64,000 nucleotides of DNA from Trichoplusia ni (Eukaryota > Arthropoda > Insecta > Lepidoptera > Noctuidae), in the NCBI RefSeq assembly GCF_003590095.1, contig NC_039493.1:4092001-4156000 (forward strand), written 5' to 3'. Shown here one piece after another: positions 23,278-36,300 of this stretch. Position numbers and translations under genes: made by a program. The notes beneath the pieces were generated by a model that saw only the letters and a list, made by a program, of their open reading frames with translations, ran no database searches and was not told where the DNA came from. How positions within the stretch are numbered: position 1 is the stretch's first letter; each line of letters begins with the position of its first letter.

Positions 23278-24027
23278 ACTCCGTTAATTAAATCCCACGA
23301 TATTACCATCGCTGATAATTCTAATTTCTTGCGTCTTCGTTAAATCTTTATATTTAATTATTTGTGCGTGCTTCTAACTCAAATAACCTTTGTATTCACA
23401 AACTTCACTTAAAATATTTAAAATTCGAACTAAGGATCACCAGTCACGCTGACTGTGTAGAAAGTAGAAAAAAAAATACATTTTAGAATGTCACGTCGTT
23501 AAATGTGTCGTTTGTGAATACGACTGTATTATAGATCTAGGCTGAATTATATTCAGTGTTCTAGTCTATTTCCCTAAGACTTTTTGGCAACTTCATGTAA
23601 GATTTTAAGGCTGGATCTTACATGAATTCAATTCTTACTAGATTATCATCTCACTGATCCGTTAAATTTATGTTTTATTCCAATTTGTAAAGGTTTATTT
23701 GGGCTGGAATAAATCACTTATATAAAATGTATTCTATTTTAATATAAGCTATTGTATCTCTCTTATATTATATCACTGTCAATTTGTTGAAATAAAAACA
23801 CATTTACATATTCGGGTATACTTTTATTAAAATCCATTTATACATCGTTCCTTTAAAATAAATGGAAATGGTGTGAAGGAGGTATAATAACTTATTCCTT
23901 TGCCGGCTTCGTAAAGAAAGGAGAAGTTTTACGGCTATGTCACTAGCTATTTTAAACGGGAATATTTAATATAGCTTATGACAACCCTTCAAAGGCTTGA
24001 AGAAAAGCTGACCATTGGCTAAAATCG
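23278..24027. other. Intergenic, no gene seen
   Basis: AT-rich DNA between the AKH2 stop codon and the poly(A) signal of the next minus-strand unit. No ORF or repeat is recognised with confidence. Confidence 0.4.
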
Positions 24028-24033
24028 TTTATT
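24028..24033 (-). terminator. Poly(A) signal for putative gene at 24060
   Basis: AATAAA on the minus strand, 26 bases after the TAA stop at 24062-24060. The tight spacing supports a genuine mRNA 3' end. Confidence 0.5.
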
Positions 24034-24059
24034 ATAGTCATTACAATATACTTATACAA

Positions 24060-24135
24060 TTACTTATCCCTACCATCGTCCACTATCTCCATCAGATCGT
24101 ACAATACATCTAGTTGCATGTCGGCGTCGTTACAT
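24060..24135 (-). CDS. Probable terminal exon of an unidentified protein
   Basis: On the minus strand an acceptor (cattttgtcctactgtag) is followed by A + TGT AAC GAC GCC, reading CNDADMQLDVLYDLMEIVDD and then GRDK before TAA, with AATAAA 26 bases on. The acidic, helical-looking end and plausible codon use suggest real coding sequence. The same frame stays open upstream to 24233 (LSLLRFILSY just before the exon), so the exon may start earlier. No upstream exon was found between here and GluCl, so the gene must splice from further away or be a pseudogene fragment. Family not recognised. Confidence 0.45.
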
Positions 24136-24233
24136 CTACAGTAGGACAAAATGAATCTTAACAGTGACAGATATGTTGAAAATGCATTAACATACAGACA
24201 TTTAATTGACTTTACAATAAAAAGTGTGTATAA

Positions 24234-27106
24234 CTACAACATGCACTGAAGTAGTGAGGGTCGTGTGTCTTGTATGTGAGATATTGGTCTAAGTGAAGTG
24301 CTTTAGATGTTACCGATATATTTATATGTACACGATGATATTATCATATTAGCCCATCACCATTCATAGCCAAACATAGGCAAGTACCGGTCGATTTTTT
24401 TCTTCTTTTATTTAACCTCACATTTTAAGGAGGTGGGAGATTTTCGCCACGATTGGCACCAACCTTTTTCATGTTACCTTGAAGGCAAAAACCTTTTTTC
24501 TTGTTGAGAATTTACCACAGTTTTATTTTAATACTGTTAGCTATCTCTACTTGTCTTGATTCGGATTATGACTTAGCTCATAATTTGGTGAAATAATTAT
24601 ATTATATAAATGGCAACCATACCTTTAGATTGTTTTTCCAATCCAAGATACGTCTATAATAACATACATACATACACATACGAAAAGGTTACATATCGTA
24701 TGCCTGCCTAATTCGTCTACAAGATTTTGAGCGTTGGACATAGGCTAACATTTTCCTTATATAATAATGGTAAACGAAATTATTAATAAGATGAAACTAG
24801 TGCTTGTCACAGCCCGAATATATATATTAATGAACGATATAATACACATTGAAAAGTGGAATTACGGTTTACCTAAATTCAAATTAAAGGACGGAAGAGA
24901 AAAATGAGCAAGAACAGGCTATTTGACTGGTTTTTAAATAAAATAGAAGCTTCGACAGATAATATATGATTTTATTCATTCGTTTACTGTTATAAAACGT
25001 GTAGAGAGAGTAGACAATAAAAAAACATTTATTGTTTCAGAACTTTTATTGCAATTTGTTTAAAAACCCATGACTTTTGATGCTGTATGTCAAATAGCCT
25101 ATTGTAATTAAAATAAGGGCCGTTCAATTTCCAGCGAGAACGTAGAGCGGGCTTAGATTTGTTAGACGTGTCAGTAAAACAAGGTTTTCAATATGTAACA
25201 TGTATTTACGAGGTATTCGTTAAAAGTGGTAGGTGTTGCATTCTGGATTGGTACTTAAGGTGTTAATGGAATATTCAGGTATGTATATATCGGCTTTGTC
25301 ACTTTGAATGTGATAGCTTTATATCAATTTATATGTCAGATTTTTAGCATCAGATTTTTAAACGGCCAGCCAATTGATAGATTCTAGTGATAGCCGGCTT
25401 CTTTATCAAATAAAAGAGATCGTGTGATAAAAGGTTTGTCTTAATGTAAATATTCGAACACATCTTTAGTGATATTATAAAGTGAAGGTGTAGATACATC
25501 GAGACGTAGATTTAAATTGTTATCCATAGGGTGCCCCTTGAGACTATTTTAGTGAAACATTACAAAGTATTAACACAACCCATTGTTCATGAAGTTACGC
25601 TAAAGAGTTTTCCATCAGTCTTTTCACTTGCGTGAAAATCATCACGCGGTATTTTTGACAGTTTTTTGACAGTTCTAAATTTTTTATCTATATTCAAAAT
25701 GGCTGCCGTGAAAATAATTAAGGTGTATATTAGTTAATGACATAATAATAGCTCAAGGGATATCTACGAATAATATAAATAGGAAACATTGAATAATATT
25801 TACAGTGATACGTACAGACAGAGAAATAAACGTTTAATATAATCTTATAATTGTTTATAATGATATAATTGTAATATTAAGTATATTACTGTACAATGAG
25901 CGACACAGGTGTAGAGAGTTGTAGGCCCAACTATATACACGTTTACCATTTACCTACATGTCACTGGATATCTTAATATGAATGAACACGACATGCTTAC
26001 GACACCTAAGATGTCCGTCTAAGACACAGGCAAAGGTATTTATACTCCAAAGACGAATTAATTTGTGTTTTAATTATGTAGACATTGGAATAGATTTTTT
26101 AGATTTTTAATCTGTTCAAAACGAAGTCATAAGAAATACCATTTGATGGTATTCCTTTCATAGCCAAATATGTTTGGATAATCGATATAAAATACACTTT
26201 TAAACTAATCGGTAGTTTGCGATTTTGTCCGTGACATTCATATTAAGATTTCCAGTAAGAGAATAGCCAATTAATAGTACTTATCTAATATAATTAATAA
26301 GGTTTCATAAATTCCTTTAGTCACATCTGTGTGTTATCCTAAATACGTGTAATAAATGATACCTACACAGTACACCGACGTCATTAGGCCAAGGAGGCGC
26401 GCCATAGACAAACACCTCTATACTGTCAATTTTGAACACAAAGAGGACAGGTTCAGCAGGATATAATGATTAATTACATGAATGATGATTGATAAGGCTG
26501 TCAACTGGAGTTGACTGAATAAATACAAACTGAATTGTCCCCTTTGTGAATATTGTAAGCAAAGCGGTGTCCCCCTTTGCCGGCTTTACCTGTGAGCATT
26601 TTGACATGAAATCTATCAACTAGAGTTAATATGAACTCTATTCCCTAATAGATAAAGTCCAGTTCAAGTACTGCAGACTACAAATATAATACTTAAATGT
26701 AATAATTTCCATTCACAATGTTTTCGCTTCCACATAAAGATTAGTACCATTCTAGTCCTTATACTTTAGTTAGGGTCTAAATTAGCGTATATAAACCTCA
26801 TATGTGGTTCATGTCTTAGCCTAGGTTACATTATATACGAATCCATACAAGGACTCATATCTTTGGTAAAATTATCGAAAATTCACTTTCGAAAAGTAAG
26901 ACTTTTTGTACACAATTATTTGGGGCTCAATAAGTGCCGAAGTAGACATGATGGCGCATGCAGTACAATCGGACGTGATACAACGAAATGGGAATCGTGA
27001 GCTATGGAAACGTAAGTCTGAGTAGCACGTGGGTGCTCTTGCTTAGGTATATGATACATTTGAGCATAGAATAAAACGAGTGGTCTAGGTGAGGATGGAG
27101 GGGGCG
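24234..27106. other. Intergenic between unknown exon and GluCl 3' end
   Basis: AT-rich with no recognised gene. A block near 26370-26460 (aggaggcgcgccatagacaa) is open on the minus strand but looks like a dispersed repeat. A plus-strand ATG at 25699 gives only a short ORF. Confidence 0.4.
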
Positions 27107-27112
27107 TTTATT
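27107..27112 (-). terminator. Poly(A) signal of GluCl
   Basis: AATAAA overlaps the TAA (27113-27111) that closes the in-frame extension after the GluCl stop. The conventional 3'UTR would be about 230 bases. Confidence 0.55.
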
Positions 27113-27149
27113 ATGTCGGCTGTCGGGCGACTGCAGCGGGCGCGGGCGG

Positions 27150-27196
<47 letters not shown>

Positions 27197-27335
27197 GGGG
27201 CGCGGGCGGGGGCGCGGGGCGCGGCGGCGGCCGCAGCCAGGCGACGTAGAGCGCGGCGAACAGCGCGTAGGGCGCCAGCACGGCCGCGGCCAGCCACCAG
27301 CGCGCCGCCGCGCCGCGCTCCAGGGCCGCGGAGAA
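27111..27335 (-). other. In-frame open extension after the GluCl stop codon
   Basis: Reading continues in the GluCl frame from the TTC after TGA for 74 codons to TAA at 27113-27111. It encodes FSAALERGAAAR, then WWLAAAVLAPYALFAALY (hydrophobic, helix-length), then VAWLRPPPRP and a Pro-Ala tail from a GCGCCC-type repeat. From TTC to the CGG before the proline tract every third base is G or C, although about 25 A/T bases occur at positions 1 and 2. That pattern is typical of selected coding sequence. It may be made by readthrough or by editing of the TGA. It could also be an exon of another transcript or a GC-rich coincidence. Confidence 0.5.
27137..27225. repeat. GC-rich (gcgggc)n simple repeat
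   Basis: Roughly 14 imperfect gcgggc units interrupted by ggcggggg. In the GluCl frame it encodes the Pro-Ala tail of the extension. It also creates spurious Arg/Ala/Pro ORFs in the other frames of both strands. Confidence 0.9.
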
Positions 27336-30300
27336 TCACTTCTCCTCGTCCTCCTCGCGGAATAGGTACGTTGACCTATGAGACACCGCAAATCCCAATG
27401 TATATTCAACGTGGCGTGTTCTCAGCAGCAGTGTCTTACAGTGCACCCCGAACTTACTATCGACGATAGTCGTATTCAGAGCGGCACTTAAAATTAACAG
27501 TATCGTGCTATAACACTAAAGTCTTTAATTTTATTCCATATCTTAAATCTATTCCTGTCATATGATAAACTTAACTTATAATTACAGAGTTGTCACTTAA
27601 ACTTGTAATTAAGTTAGCAGTTCTTTTTAATAGGATTATTTATAATCGTCTAGGTTCAAAACGTTTATAAACCTTAAAGACAAACATTAACTATAAAAGA
27701 TACTCCAGTCGAAGGCTGTCCTAGCCGGTAGAGGTTTAAGAAAGTTTCCCGGCTATCCTTCAGTATCAAGATGAATAAAATAACGGTAGGCTTGACTGAG
27801 GCGCGCGGGTCTGAGCTTGAACAGCCTTGATCTAGGCGATAACAAAGCAGGTGGGGGCCTACAGCCGCCCTCTAAAGGAACACTTTAGCAGTTGTGGAAG
27901 CGAGGTAGCGCTCTACCCTAGCTCGCCTGCACAACTGAGTAGACCTCACCAATATGCCAAATTGAAGAGAGCGAACACAAGTGGGAAGGTGATCCTCGAG
28001 ATGACGTCTATCCTCTTGGACCTGGTGGGGAACTTGGACATCCAGAGGCGGCAGCAGTTCTTCCGCGGCGGGTTGATGTGGATCTCGCACTGCCGCATCT
28101 TGGATTCCACCACGCCACCGCGCACCAGGGGTTTCTGCCAGTTGCAGACACGTCAGGGACGACGGACAAGTTGTATCTACGACTACGTCATCTACAGAGT
28201 GCCTTTGATTGTGATGTTATACTTTATTATAGTTTGATTTTCATCTTTTGGTTTTTTGGTGATGAAAATTTAAGGCTGTTTGTTTATTTTCAAAGTTAAA
28301 AAGAGTTTCATTCGATACTTCGATTTTATATGATCTTTAAATGCGTTCGTGTTTTATTCAATTTATAAACTAAAATATTTAAACTAATTACTAACTTGAT
28401 AAATTAATGATAAATCATTCCAAACTATCAACCAACATCATTATTTCATTAATGATGACTGATGCTAATTCTACGGAACAATTGACGTCACTACTCTACG
28501 AGTCATGAACTACTCTTTTTTTACAAAATAAATGATATTGTACCAAAGTATAAATGATCTTAATTTCTTCATTCCAAAGCCTCAATAATACTTAATATAC
28601 CAAATCATGATCATTACCAGTACAACTAACTGTCAAATAAATCGAATAATCTAGAATATTCAACAAAGCATAACAATCCAAAAGCACTATTTGTGAATGT
28701 TGAATGTTACATCGGAGTTGAGCTCACCATAGCGAAGGTTGTGTTGCTGTCCGTGTCCAGGAGATCGGACGCAGCATCCATGCTCGCTGCTTCCATCTCC
28801 CGTCTCGCTTTCTTCATGTTTTCTCTGTGCATGTCAGAGCGAGACGCGTAGTTCACGAGCGCGAATTCGAGGAGCGCTCCGAACACGAAGGTCAGGCACA
28901 CGCCGGTCCAGACATCAATGGCTTTGGTGTAGGACACGGGGGGTAAGGACGCGTTGATACCTGATGACTGCGTTGCCATTGTGAGCAGGGTGGTCACGCC
29001 TGGGGGCGAATAGTTTGCTCAGTACAGTTAGATACGGTATAGGTGGTACCTAGAGTGAAAGTTGACATTTTGTTCGTTATGTCTGGAAAACAGTTTGTCA
29101 AAAGACTATCTTCTCTTGAAGCAATTAAAATCTCTATCATACATATGTATTTCTATAGTTAGTTTACAAGAGCATTTCGATGCAACTGCTTAATGATCAA
29201 GAACTCAATTTGAGTGTAAATTGGACAATCCATGTTTAAAAGATAAGGATACATCTTACACAACATTTACCCTCAAAATTATTTATAACAATAACGATTC
29301 AAAGCCCCATTTTTTGTCTAATTAGCTTTGACAGAAAGTTTCTTGTGCAATTTTTCTTGTTATTCTGCCCCTTACCTAGTGAGACTCTAGCAGGAACAGC
29401 TCCCTGGTCTAGCCAGAAGGACACCCAGGACACAATGACAAGCATGCAACACGGGATGTAAATCTGGATGAGGTAGTAACTGAACTCTCGTTTGAACAGC
29501 AGGTCCACTTTCAGGCAACTGTATTCACCTGGAAACATGGACAAAATTGGTACGTTACCGAAAAATAAAGTAAAAAATCCACCTAGGTGAGACAGGCAAT
29601 AATGAAAACTGTGTCTTAAAAATGGGGAGACCAGGAGTCAGGCTAATCCTGGCTATACCAGGCTGACATTTTGATGATGATAACACAGATTTGAAAGTAT
29701 TAAAAAACAATTTATCCAACAACAGTCGTGTAGGTTTTCTATTTTTTTTTAGTAATTTAATCTGTATTTGTGAGACCCCTACAATTTGACTACTAATTAT
29801 GGTAATGAGTAGTCAAATTGTTAAAAATTCCTCAATATTGGATTTAGAACAAACAGATTTTAAATAACTCCATTAATACTCACCAGTGTTAGTTTTGCTG
29901 TTACAATAGTCAGTGAGGAACTTCTCAAGTGTGAACCGGGGCAAGTGGAGGTTCTTCACTACCTGTACGGGGTCACCTTCCTTCCATAAGAACACTAAGT
30001 CGTCTGTCGTCCAGCCGTCTGCGGAACACAAGAATTATGAAAATGCTGTTTCTCGGTCGATCGGTCTTAAGAAAGGTACTTTTATAATTTTGGATGTTTA
30101 GAAAATAGCTTTGTAATGGAAAAATGAGGTATTACCGATACCACAACAGTTCCTTTCTGAAAGATCTAATAGAAAGCCATAACGACCGGAAGCATGGTAC
30201 TAAAAAAAACACAATAAATAAAAATCCAGGAATTATACAATCCATAAATAAATTGTATATTATTCTCATTACAGTAAATAGAACGGGAGTTAAATAAACA

Positions 30301-33300
30301 TCTTTGTATAAAACCAAGGCTGTGCGGTGTTTGTATTGCGGGGTCGACGAAAAATGGCGCGGTTCTGTTAGACTTAGCCGGTAATGTAAACACCGTCATT
30401 ACGTAATGTAATGTAAACGAAACGCCTGAATATCTTCACGAAATTATTGTGAAGAAGGAAAATAAATATTGTGTCCGAATATTGTTTTTATTTTTAAGAG
30501 GAAATTCAAATTTTTGTGTTGCAGCTGACGTGTTTGTCTCGGTTGTTATTAATCGTTGTTCAATAATGTATATTAACAAGAATGTAGTGTACATAACTTT
30601 AAGCTTCAACACCGGGTAAATATTGTTCTTTTTTCGTTAAATAAAAACTATTAACTTTTGACGGGCCTTTTGGTCTAGTGGTTAGTGACCCTGACTGCTG
30701 TACCGGAGGTCGTGGGTCCGATTCCCGCCCAGGACAAATGTTGTGTGATGAGCATGATCATTTGTTCTGGTGTCTGGGTGTAATTTATCTATAATATGTA
30801 TGTATTTAGAAATATATAAGTAAGTTTATCAGTTGTCTGGTTACCATAACACAAGCTCTGCTTAGCTAGGGATCAGATAACCGTGTGTGAGTTGTCCCAG
30901 GATATATTATTAGGATATATTATATTATTAGATGTTTGCTGTGGGATATTAGAATATCGCGCAGTAGTCAATTTTAGTGAAAAAAGTACGCCCATTTTAC
31001 GCAAAAGTCTAAAGTTCACATGATTCTTTTACCGGTGGTCTAATAACGCATCTTAATGTAAGACTGTAGCAACTGGACATGTAGGGGCAACTACAATAGC
31101 TTTACTTTCTGAAGTGACAATACCCCTAAATAAAGCTATACAGCGTGGCGCGACTATGGTGACATCACATAATGTCACCATTGTAGCGCCACGCTTTATG
31201 AGGTGAGCAGTGTCTGCTTATACTTACAGCTGGCCATTCTTAGTGAGCAGGTCTGTTTGTCCAGAGGATACAACTTCAAGTTCATAGGGCAGGACAAAGT
31301 CAGGGATATTCGGATGCTGTACAGCACGTTCCCGTTGGGAAAGATACGGATGTACACGTTAGGCATAATGATGTTGTGGAAATGGCCTTCCTTCTCATTC
31401 GAGAAGAACAGATCCGGCATCCATACCCTGTTGGCTTCAGTCAAGGTCAGATATTTGAGACGACCTGAGGAGTAAAAGAAATCATTTAAAACTTTGGAGA
31501 TAGTAATAATATGCTGTGATGTGTAATGATGATTGTGATAAGACAGAACTACAAATGTTTTGAAATTCTTAACGTTGTTTTTCCGAATTTACTTTGTGAC
31601 AATGACAATATGGACTAATGTTAATAATCGTTTTATCAAACTTTGTTAAGAGGGACTCCAAAGATTTTTTACTAAAAATGTTGTAACACACTGTTGACTC
31701 ACCTCCCAAATTGTTGAATTTGAGCCGCTCATCTAACCATTGTTCCCTGAACGTTAACTGAACAGAGTATTCCTGAAAACATGACATCTACCTGTAGCAG
31801 GCCCTCGGTACGAGACGAAAAACATTGATATATTGTCAAAAGAACCCCAATGTAACAACTTCAGATAAACCAGATACCTGAGTGTTTCTGGTTTATCAGA
31901 ATGTTTTCTTGTCATTGTCTAAATGTTTCCTTAATGAATTTGATTTTGGTTTCAGATACAAGTATAATATCACTAATGGATGATTCATTAATTACAAGGA
32001 TTGTGCCGCACATTATGCGGTAGACTCGTTTAACAAAATGGCTTTTACCATTTTGACAATATACCAATGTAACACGAACTCTCTCTAGACTAACGACAGT
32101 TTCTTCACTTTGCTTTCATAGCATCTGTGCATCTAAAAGCTTTAGATCTCCTTTATTTTTATCGTCTAATCTTTTATAGTACGCACAAAGCTATTTGCTA
32201 ATGACATTATTTACCAAAAAGCTTTTAACGTGTTTTTATTTGCGCCAAGAGCAGCTTGTTTAAAAACTTGATTTCATTTTACAAAAGATACATTTAGTTT
32301 TGAATTTTACAGTTTTTAATCAAGTTTATTGGCACAAAACGATATTTACACACATAAATATAAGACTACGGGAAGGGACGGTGTCGAAGGTTCGCTCAAT
32401 AATTAATTTGACATCAAGGCACAAGGCGCAATGCACTAGAGGATCCCTCGACATCTCAGCAAGTCAAATGAATTATCGTACAGTTAAAGCCGGCAGATGC
32501 TTACAGAAGAAGTTCAAACATGCTCACTCGAATATTGACTTTTGGACTCGGAAATGTAGAGAATTTATACGTTGAAAAATTATATAACATGGAGAAAATG
32601 AGTGTTCGTAATGTGAGCCACGCCGGAGCGATCCCAATCCAAAAGTGAAGTTCCGAGCGTCACAATTCGAAGCAACATGCACAGAAGCGAAGCCCAGTAT
32701 CGAACTTACCGTCATCAGCATTCGTCGAAGGAATGCTTTTATTTATTACCTTCATGCACAATCGGCCAGTTTAACTAGAGCTACGGTACGTCTAGCTGTT
32801 GTTTGGGGTCGGGTGTCACATATTGGTGGGCAGCCACCGTTCCAAGCACGAAGGCGAGTGCGGGCGCGGCGGTAAGTCCCGATTACACAACACAAATTCA
32901 CATGAACAAGACATATCAACAATTAATTACAATCAACGTACACGACCAAAATAGTTTTTATAATCTCCTCATCTGCGTGAAATAAACATAAGAAGCATGA
33001 TCAAATAAATATAAGAAAATCAAAAGAAATGATGGTGTCTGGTGCGGGCCGCGGTCCCCCGTGTCTCCTATAAGCGTGGCCGGATTGGTTCGTTTTGAAA
33101 ACGTGATTACTTGACAAATTGTACATCTAGACAAATTGGAAAATTGAACTTGGAGCGTAGTGCTGTTACCGAAGCGGTTGTTAGCTGATATAGTTGGAGC
33201 AATTTAGTGCGAGCTACTTGTAGTGCCAATGGTCCATCCTGACGTGTTTATACAGCTCGAGACGCTCCACTCGGAGACAACTCTAAACCCAAAAACAAAG

Positions 33301-36300
33301 GGAAATAAAACAATCAAAAAGAAAAAGAATAGACAAACTGTGAAGTGATTTAAACGACAATTTTGAATTTCCAGTTTTAGTACTAATATAATTTATTAAA
33401 TTCGTAATTTAAGTTTTATTTACGTAGAATTTAATATTAAATAAATAATAGAAATTAATATAAATTTATCAAGTGCGCGGCACCGCACCACTCAAATTAA
33501 TATCTAGCGAAAATATTAGTTACTAGTTTAATTTTTACATTGAAGGTGGGTTAAATGAAACATTTAGGGAAAGGAAAAAAAGGGTGCACAAAATAAACAA
33601 AACAAATCAAGAACCAAGAGAAGAGAAAAGAAACAAAAACACGAACACAATTATTTACGAACAGCTTGAGAATGTTTAGCGGAGTGCAAATATTGCTTAA
33701 TATCCACGTTAATGACTGCCACATTTATTATAAACAAAGTTCACATGACCGAACGAATCAGATGGGCCGAGTCCATTGCTCCCTGTAAGCTAACGACTTT
33801 ACAAAGATATCCCAACAGCGAAGCAATGGATCATAAACTCCCAGAAATATAAACTTTGCTTTATAATAAAGATGTCACAGGTTACATCAGGTTATGTGCA
33901 ACCACTCACCATTTTGTAATCATCTATTTTGCTGATGGACCGTAGATACATGTTGACATGGACTAACGTTGGCGCATAGCCTTAACGAGAAAAAACCATT
34001 GAACATTTTAGTATTTAGTTTATACCGCTTCATAAAGGAAACCTAACTATAGTCTAGCATCGTGAGAACAGTACGCAGGTTGATGAGAATGTTAGATGCT
34101 TTAACATATTAATGAAGTGGACCCGGTCGCCGCGGGGACGACGCGCCTTGCAGGGCACACTGGTCCAGTTCATTAAAGCAAGCCAATGCCCCGTCAGATT
34201 AAATCATAAGGACAACCAGCCAGTTAACAAAACAAAACATAAAACCAAAGTCAAAACTAAGTATAATGAGTCATTATTGTTAAACTCTAGTTAAGAATAT
34301 TTTAGTCTGAGATGATCAATAAAGCTAGGATCAAAACCAATACTGGCCTTCTAAGAAGTAACAGACGCGCATCTAAAAACGATTTTGGTCGTCAACACCA
34401 AACGGGATTAAAGAGAAAATTGAAAGGAAAAAATAAAGAATAAGAATAAATGAAGATTACACATAGGATCGGGTAAATCACTCCTAGTCAACAGGAGCGA
34501 GTTGCCCATTCATTTGACTTGTTTAACCGCGTGGAAACAGAAAACTTAAATGTTTGTTAAACACTAGTTGCGGCCCAGTCTGTCCTTATAGTGACTTACC
34601 ATCGTGACGTCATCGATCTTTGATATACTTCGGACAAATATATTGACGCTCACTACCGCTGGCCCATCTAAGTACCAAGCAAAATATACGATAAATCACG
34701 GTATTATTATGTCATCTACGGCCTAACATTAGTTTGTGACGCGCGGTACAGAATCAGTAGGTCTAGCAGCTAGCACTCACCTTACACCTGCAACACAACT
34801 ATGCTCATGGGTGACCGGCGAGTAGGCACAAACATAAACAGAACTATGATCAAACAAAACCTCGAACACTAAATAAAACGACACTGGGTACAAATAAAAC
34901 GCTGCAAACAATTCTTAACGTCGGCTTGTCAACGAGAATTTGTGTTAGTGTAATACAGAGCAGTATTCAGTCAAGTTACAAATAAAAAAACAAACTTTGT
35001 CCAACATATATAAGAAGAAAATATCACTCAAACATAACAGTAATATATTACAAGTGAAATAATGCTCTTAAAGCCCTGATGTTTAATAGAGTATGCTAAT
35101 CTAAAACGAAATTATAATAAGAAATGAAATTTGGAAATTTACAAAACAAACAAGTCCAAGAAAAAATGGCAAATCAAAATTATAAATACTCTATCTAAAT
35201 ATCGATATAAATAAGTATTGACTAACAGCCGATACTAATACCGATATGATTTACTCACGACTACATTTAACCGATACACCGATTCATAAAATAATTCGTA
35301 CCAATCTAAAAAAGGGGCGTAAACCTCAAAGATGTATGTGTTTTGTTAATACATCTGTCAATTTTTGAACACTATAATATGTTTTATTCAAGAGAATGTT
35401 ATTTTAAATGAAATTATTCACAATTATTTTAGAGGTAAGCCAAAATACAAAATCATCTACTAAGTATCGGATCGAGTATCAGTATATCGGTGTTATTTTC
35501 ACGTAAATCGGTATCGGTATCGGCGGATACATACCTATACATTGCAATATGATATTTTCTTTACTTATCACGGCGTTACGTCGATATTAAAACGCTAACT
35601 CACGTTTCGGGGCTAAGAAACTCAGTCTTGGCGGGAAGTGTGGCGTGGGCCGGAAATTAACATTTTGTTTCAGAGACTTACGTACCAACGACTACAGCCT
35701 TGTTTAATCGGATTTCTATTGTTTGTTTTACGCTAAACCTGGATTAAGTTAACTGACATTTGACAGATTGAGTTTTTTTTATTATCTTCCTCTAACCTCT
35801 GCGTGCCTACAGCTATACGACCTCATTTGTATACCCTAATAAAACTCTTTTCTTAAAACCTCTTATTAAACTTAGTTTTCTTACACTTAGACTATCTCGA
35901 AGTTATTATTCTAATTAAACTTAATTTATTTATAATATTGTACACGCAAGTAGTGCTTTGTGGAGTGCTGACGGTTGTGCATTTAACATGTAATGAGCAT
36001 GATTCCTGTTAACTACTGTAGTTTCTAACTTTATGCGACTGCCGATTTTTGCTTACAGAAGATTTTAATAGCTTGCTAACAGAAACCATGTCACATTTAA
36101 AGCGCGGTTTTTTAGAACTTTACGTCTTAACAATTATTTAGCGCAAAGGCACATCTTACAGACACATAGCATTAGACAATATACAATCGTTTCTGCGAAG
36201 CTTTTGACAGCATTGCCTACCATGGTTCCTTCCTAAATCGCCTTTGCCGTTCGTAATTTAAATAGTTACGTTTACGAATATTTTATTCTTCACATCCCGA

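Noticed and set aside
25699..25737. Plus-strand ATGGCTGCCGTGAAAATAAT start-like site
   Set aside because: The frame closes after 12 codons. A weak GTGTAT donor exists but no downstream exon was found.
26380..26460. Open minus-strand stretch with EVFVYGAPPWPNDVG
   Set aside because: It contains the word aggcgcgccatagacaaac, which I associate with dispersed lepidopteran repeats. No splice sites or gene context.
27002..27469. Arg/Ala/Pro-rich ORFs of 84-135 codons on both strands over the GC-rich block
   Set aside because: They are by-products of the gcgggc simple repeat in frames other than the GluCl frame, with no domain and no third-position bias. Only the GluCl-frame extension was kept.
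30660..30730. Possible tRNA gene (clear A and B boxes)
   Set aside because: The sequence continues into a SINE body and AT-rich tail, and the acceptor stem does not pair. The same applies to the head at 22060-22141.
32594..32880. Divergent consensus donors (minus near 32710, plus near 32875) in a GC-richer patch
   Set aside because: The flanking frames have no recognisable coding content and the patch lies inside a GluCl intron, so an independent bidirectional promoter is not supported.
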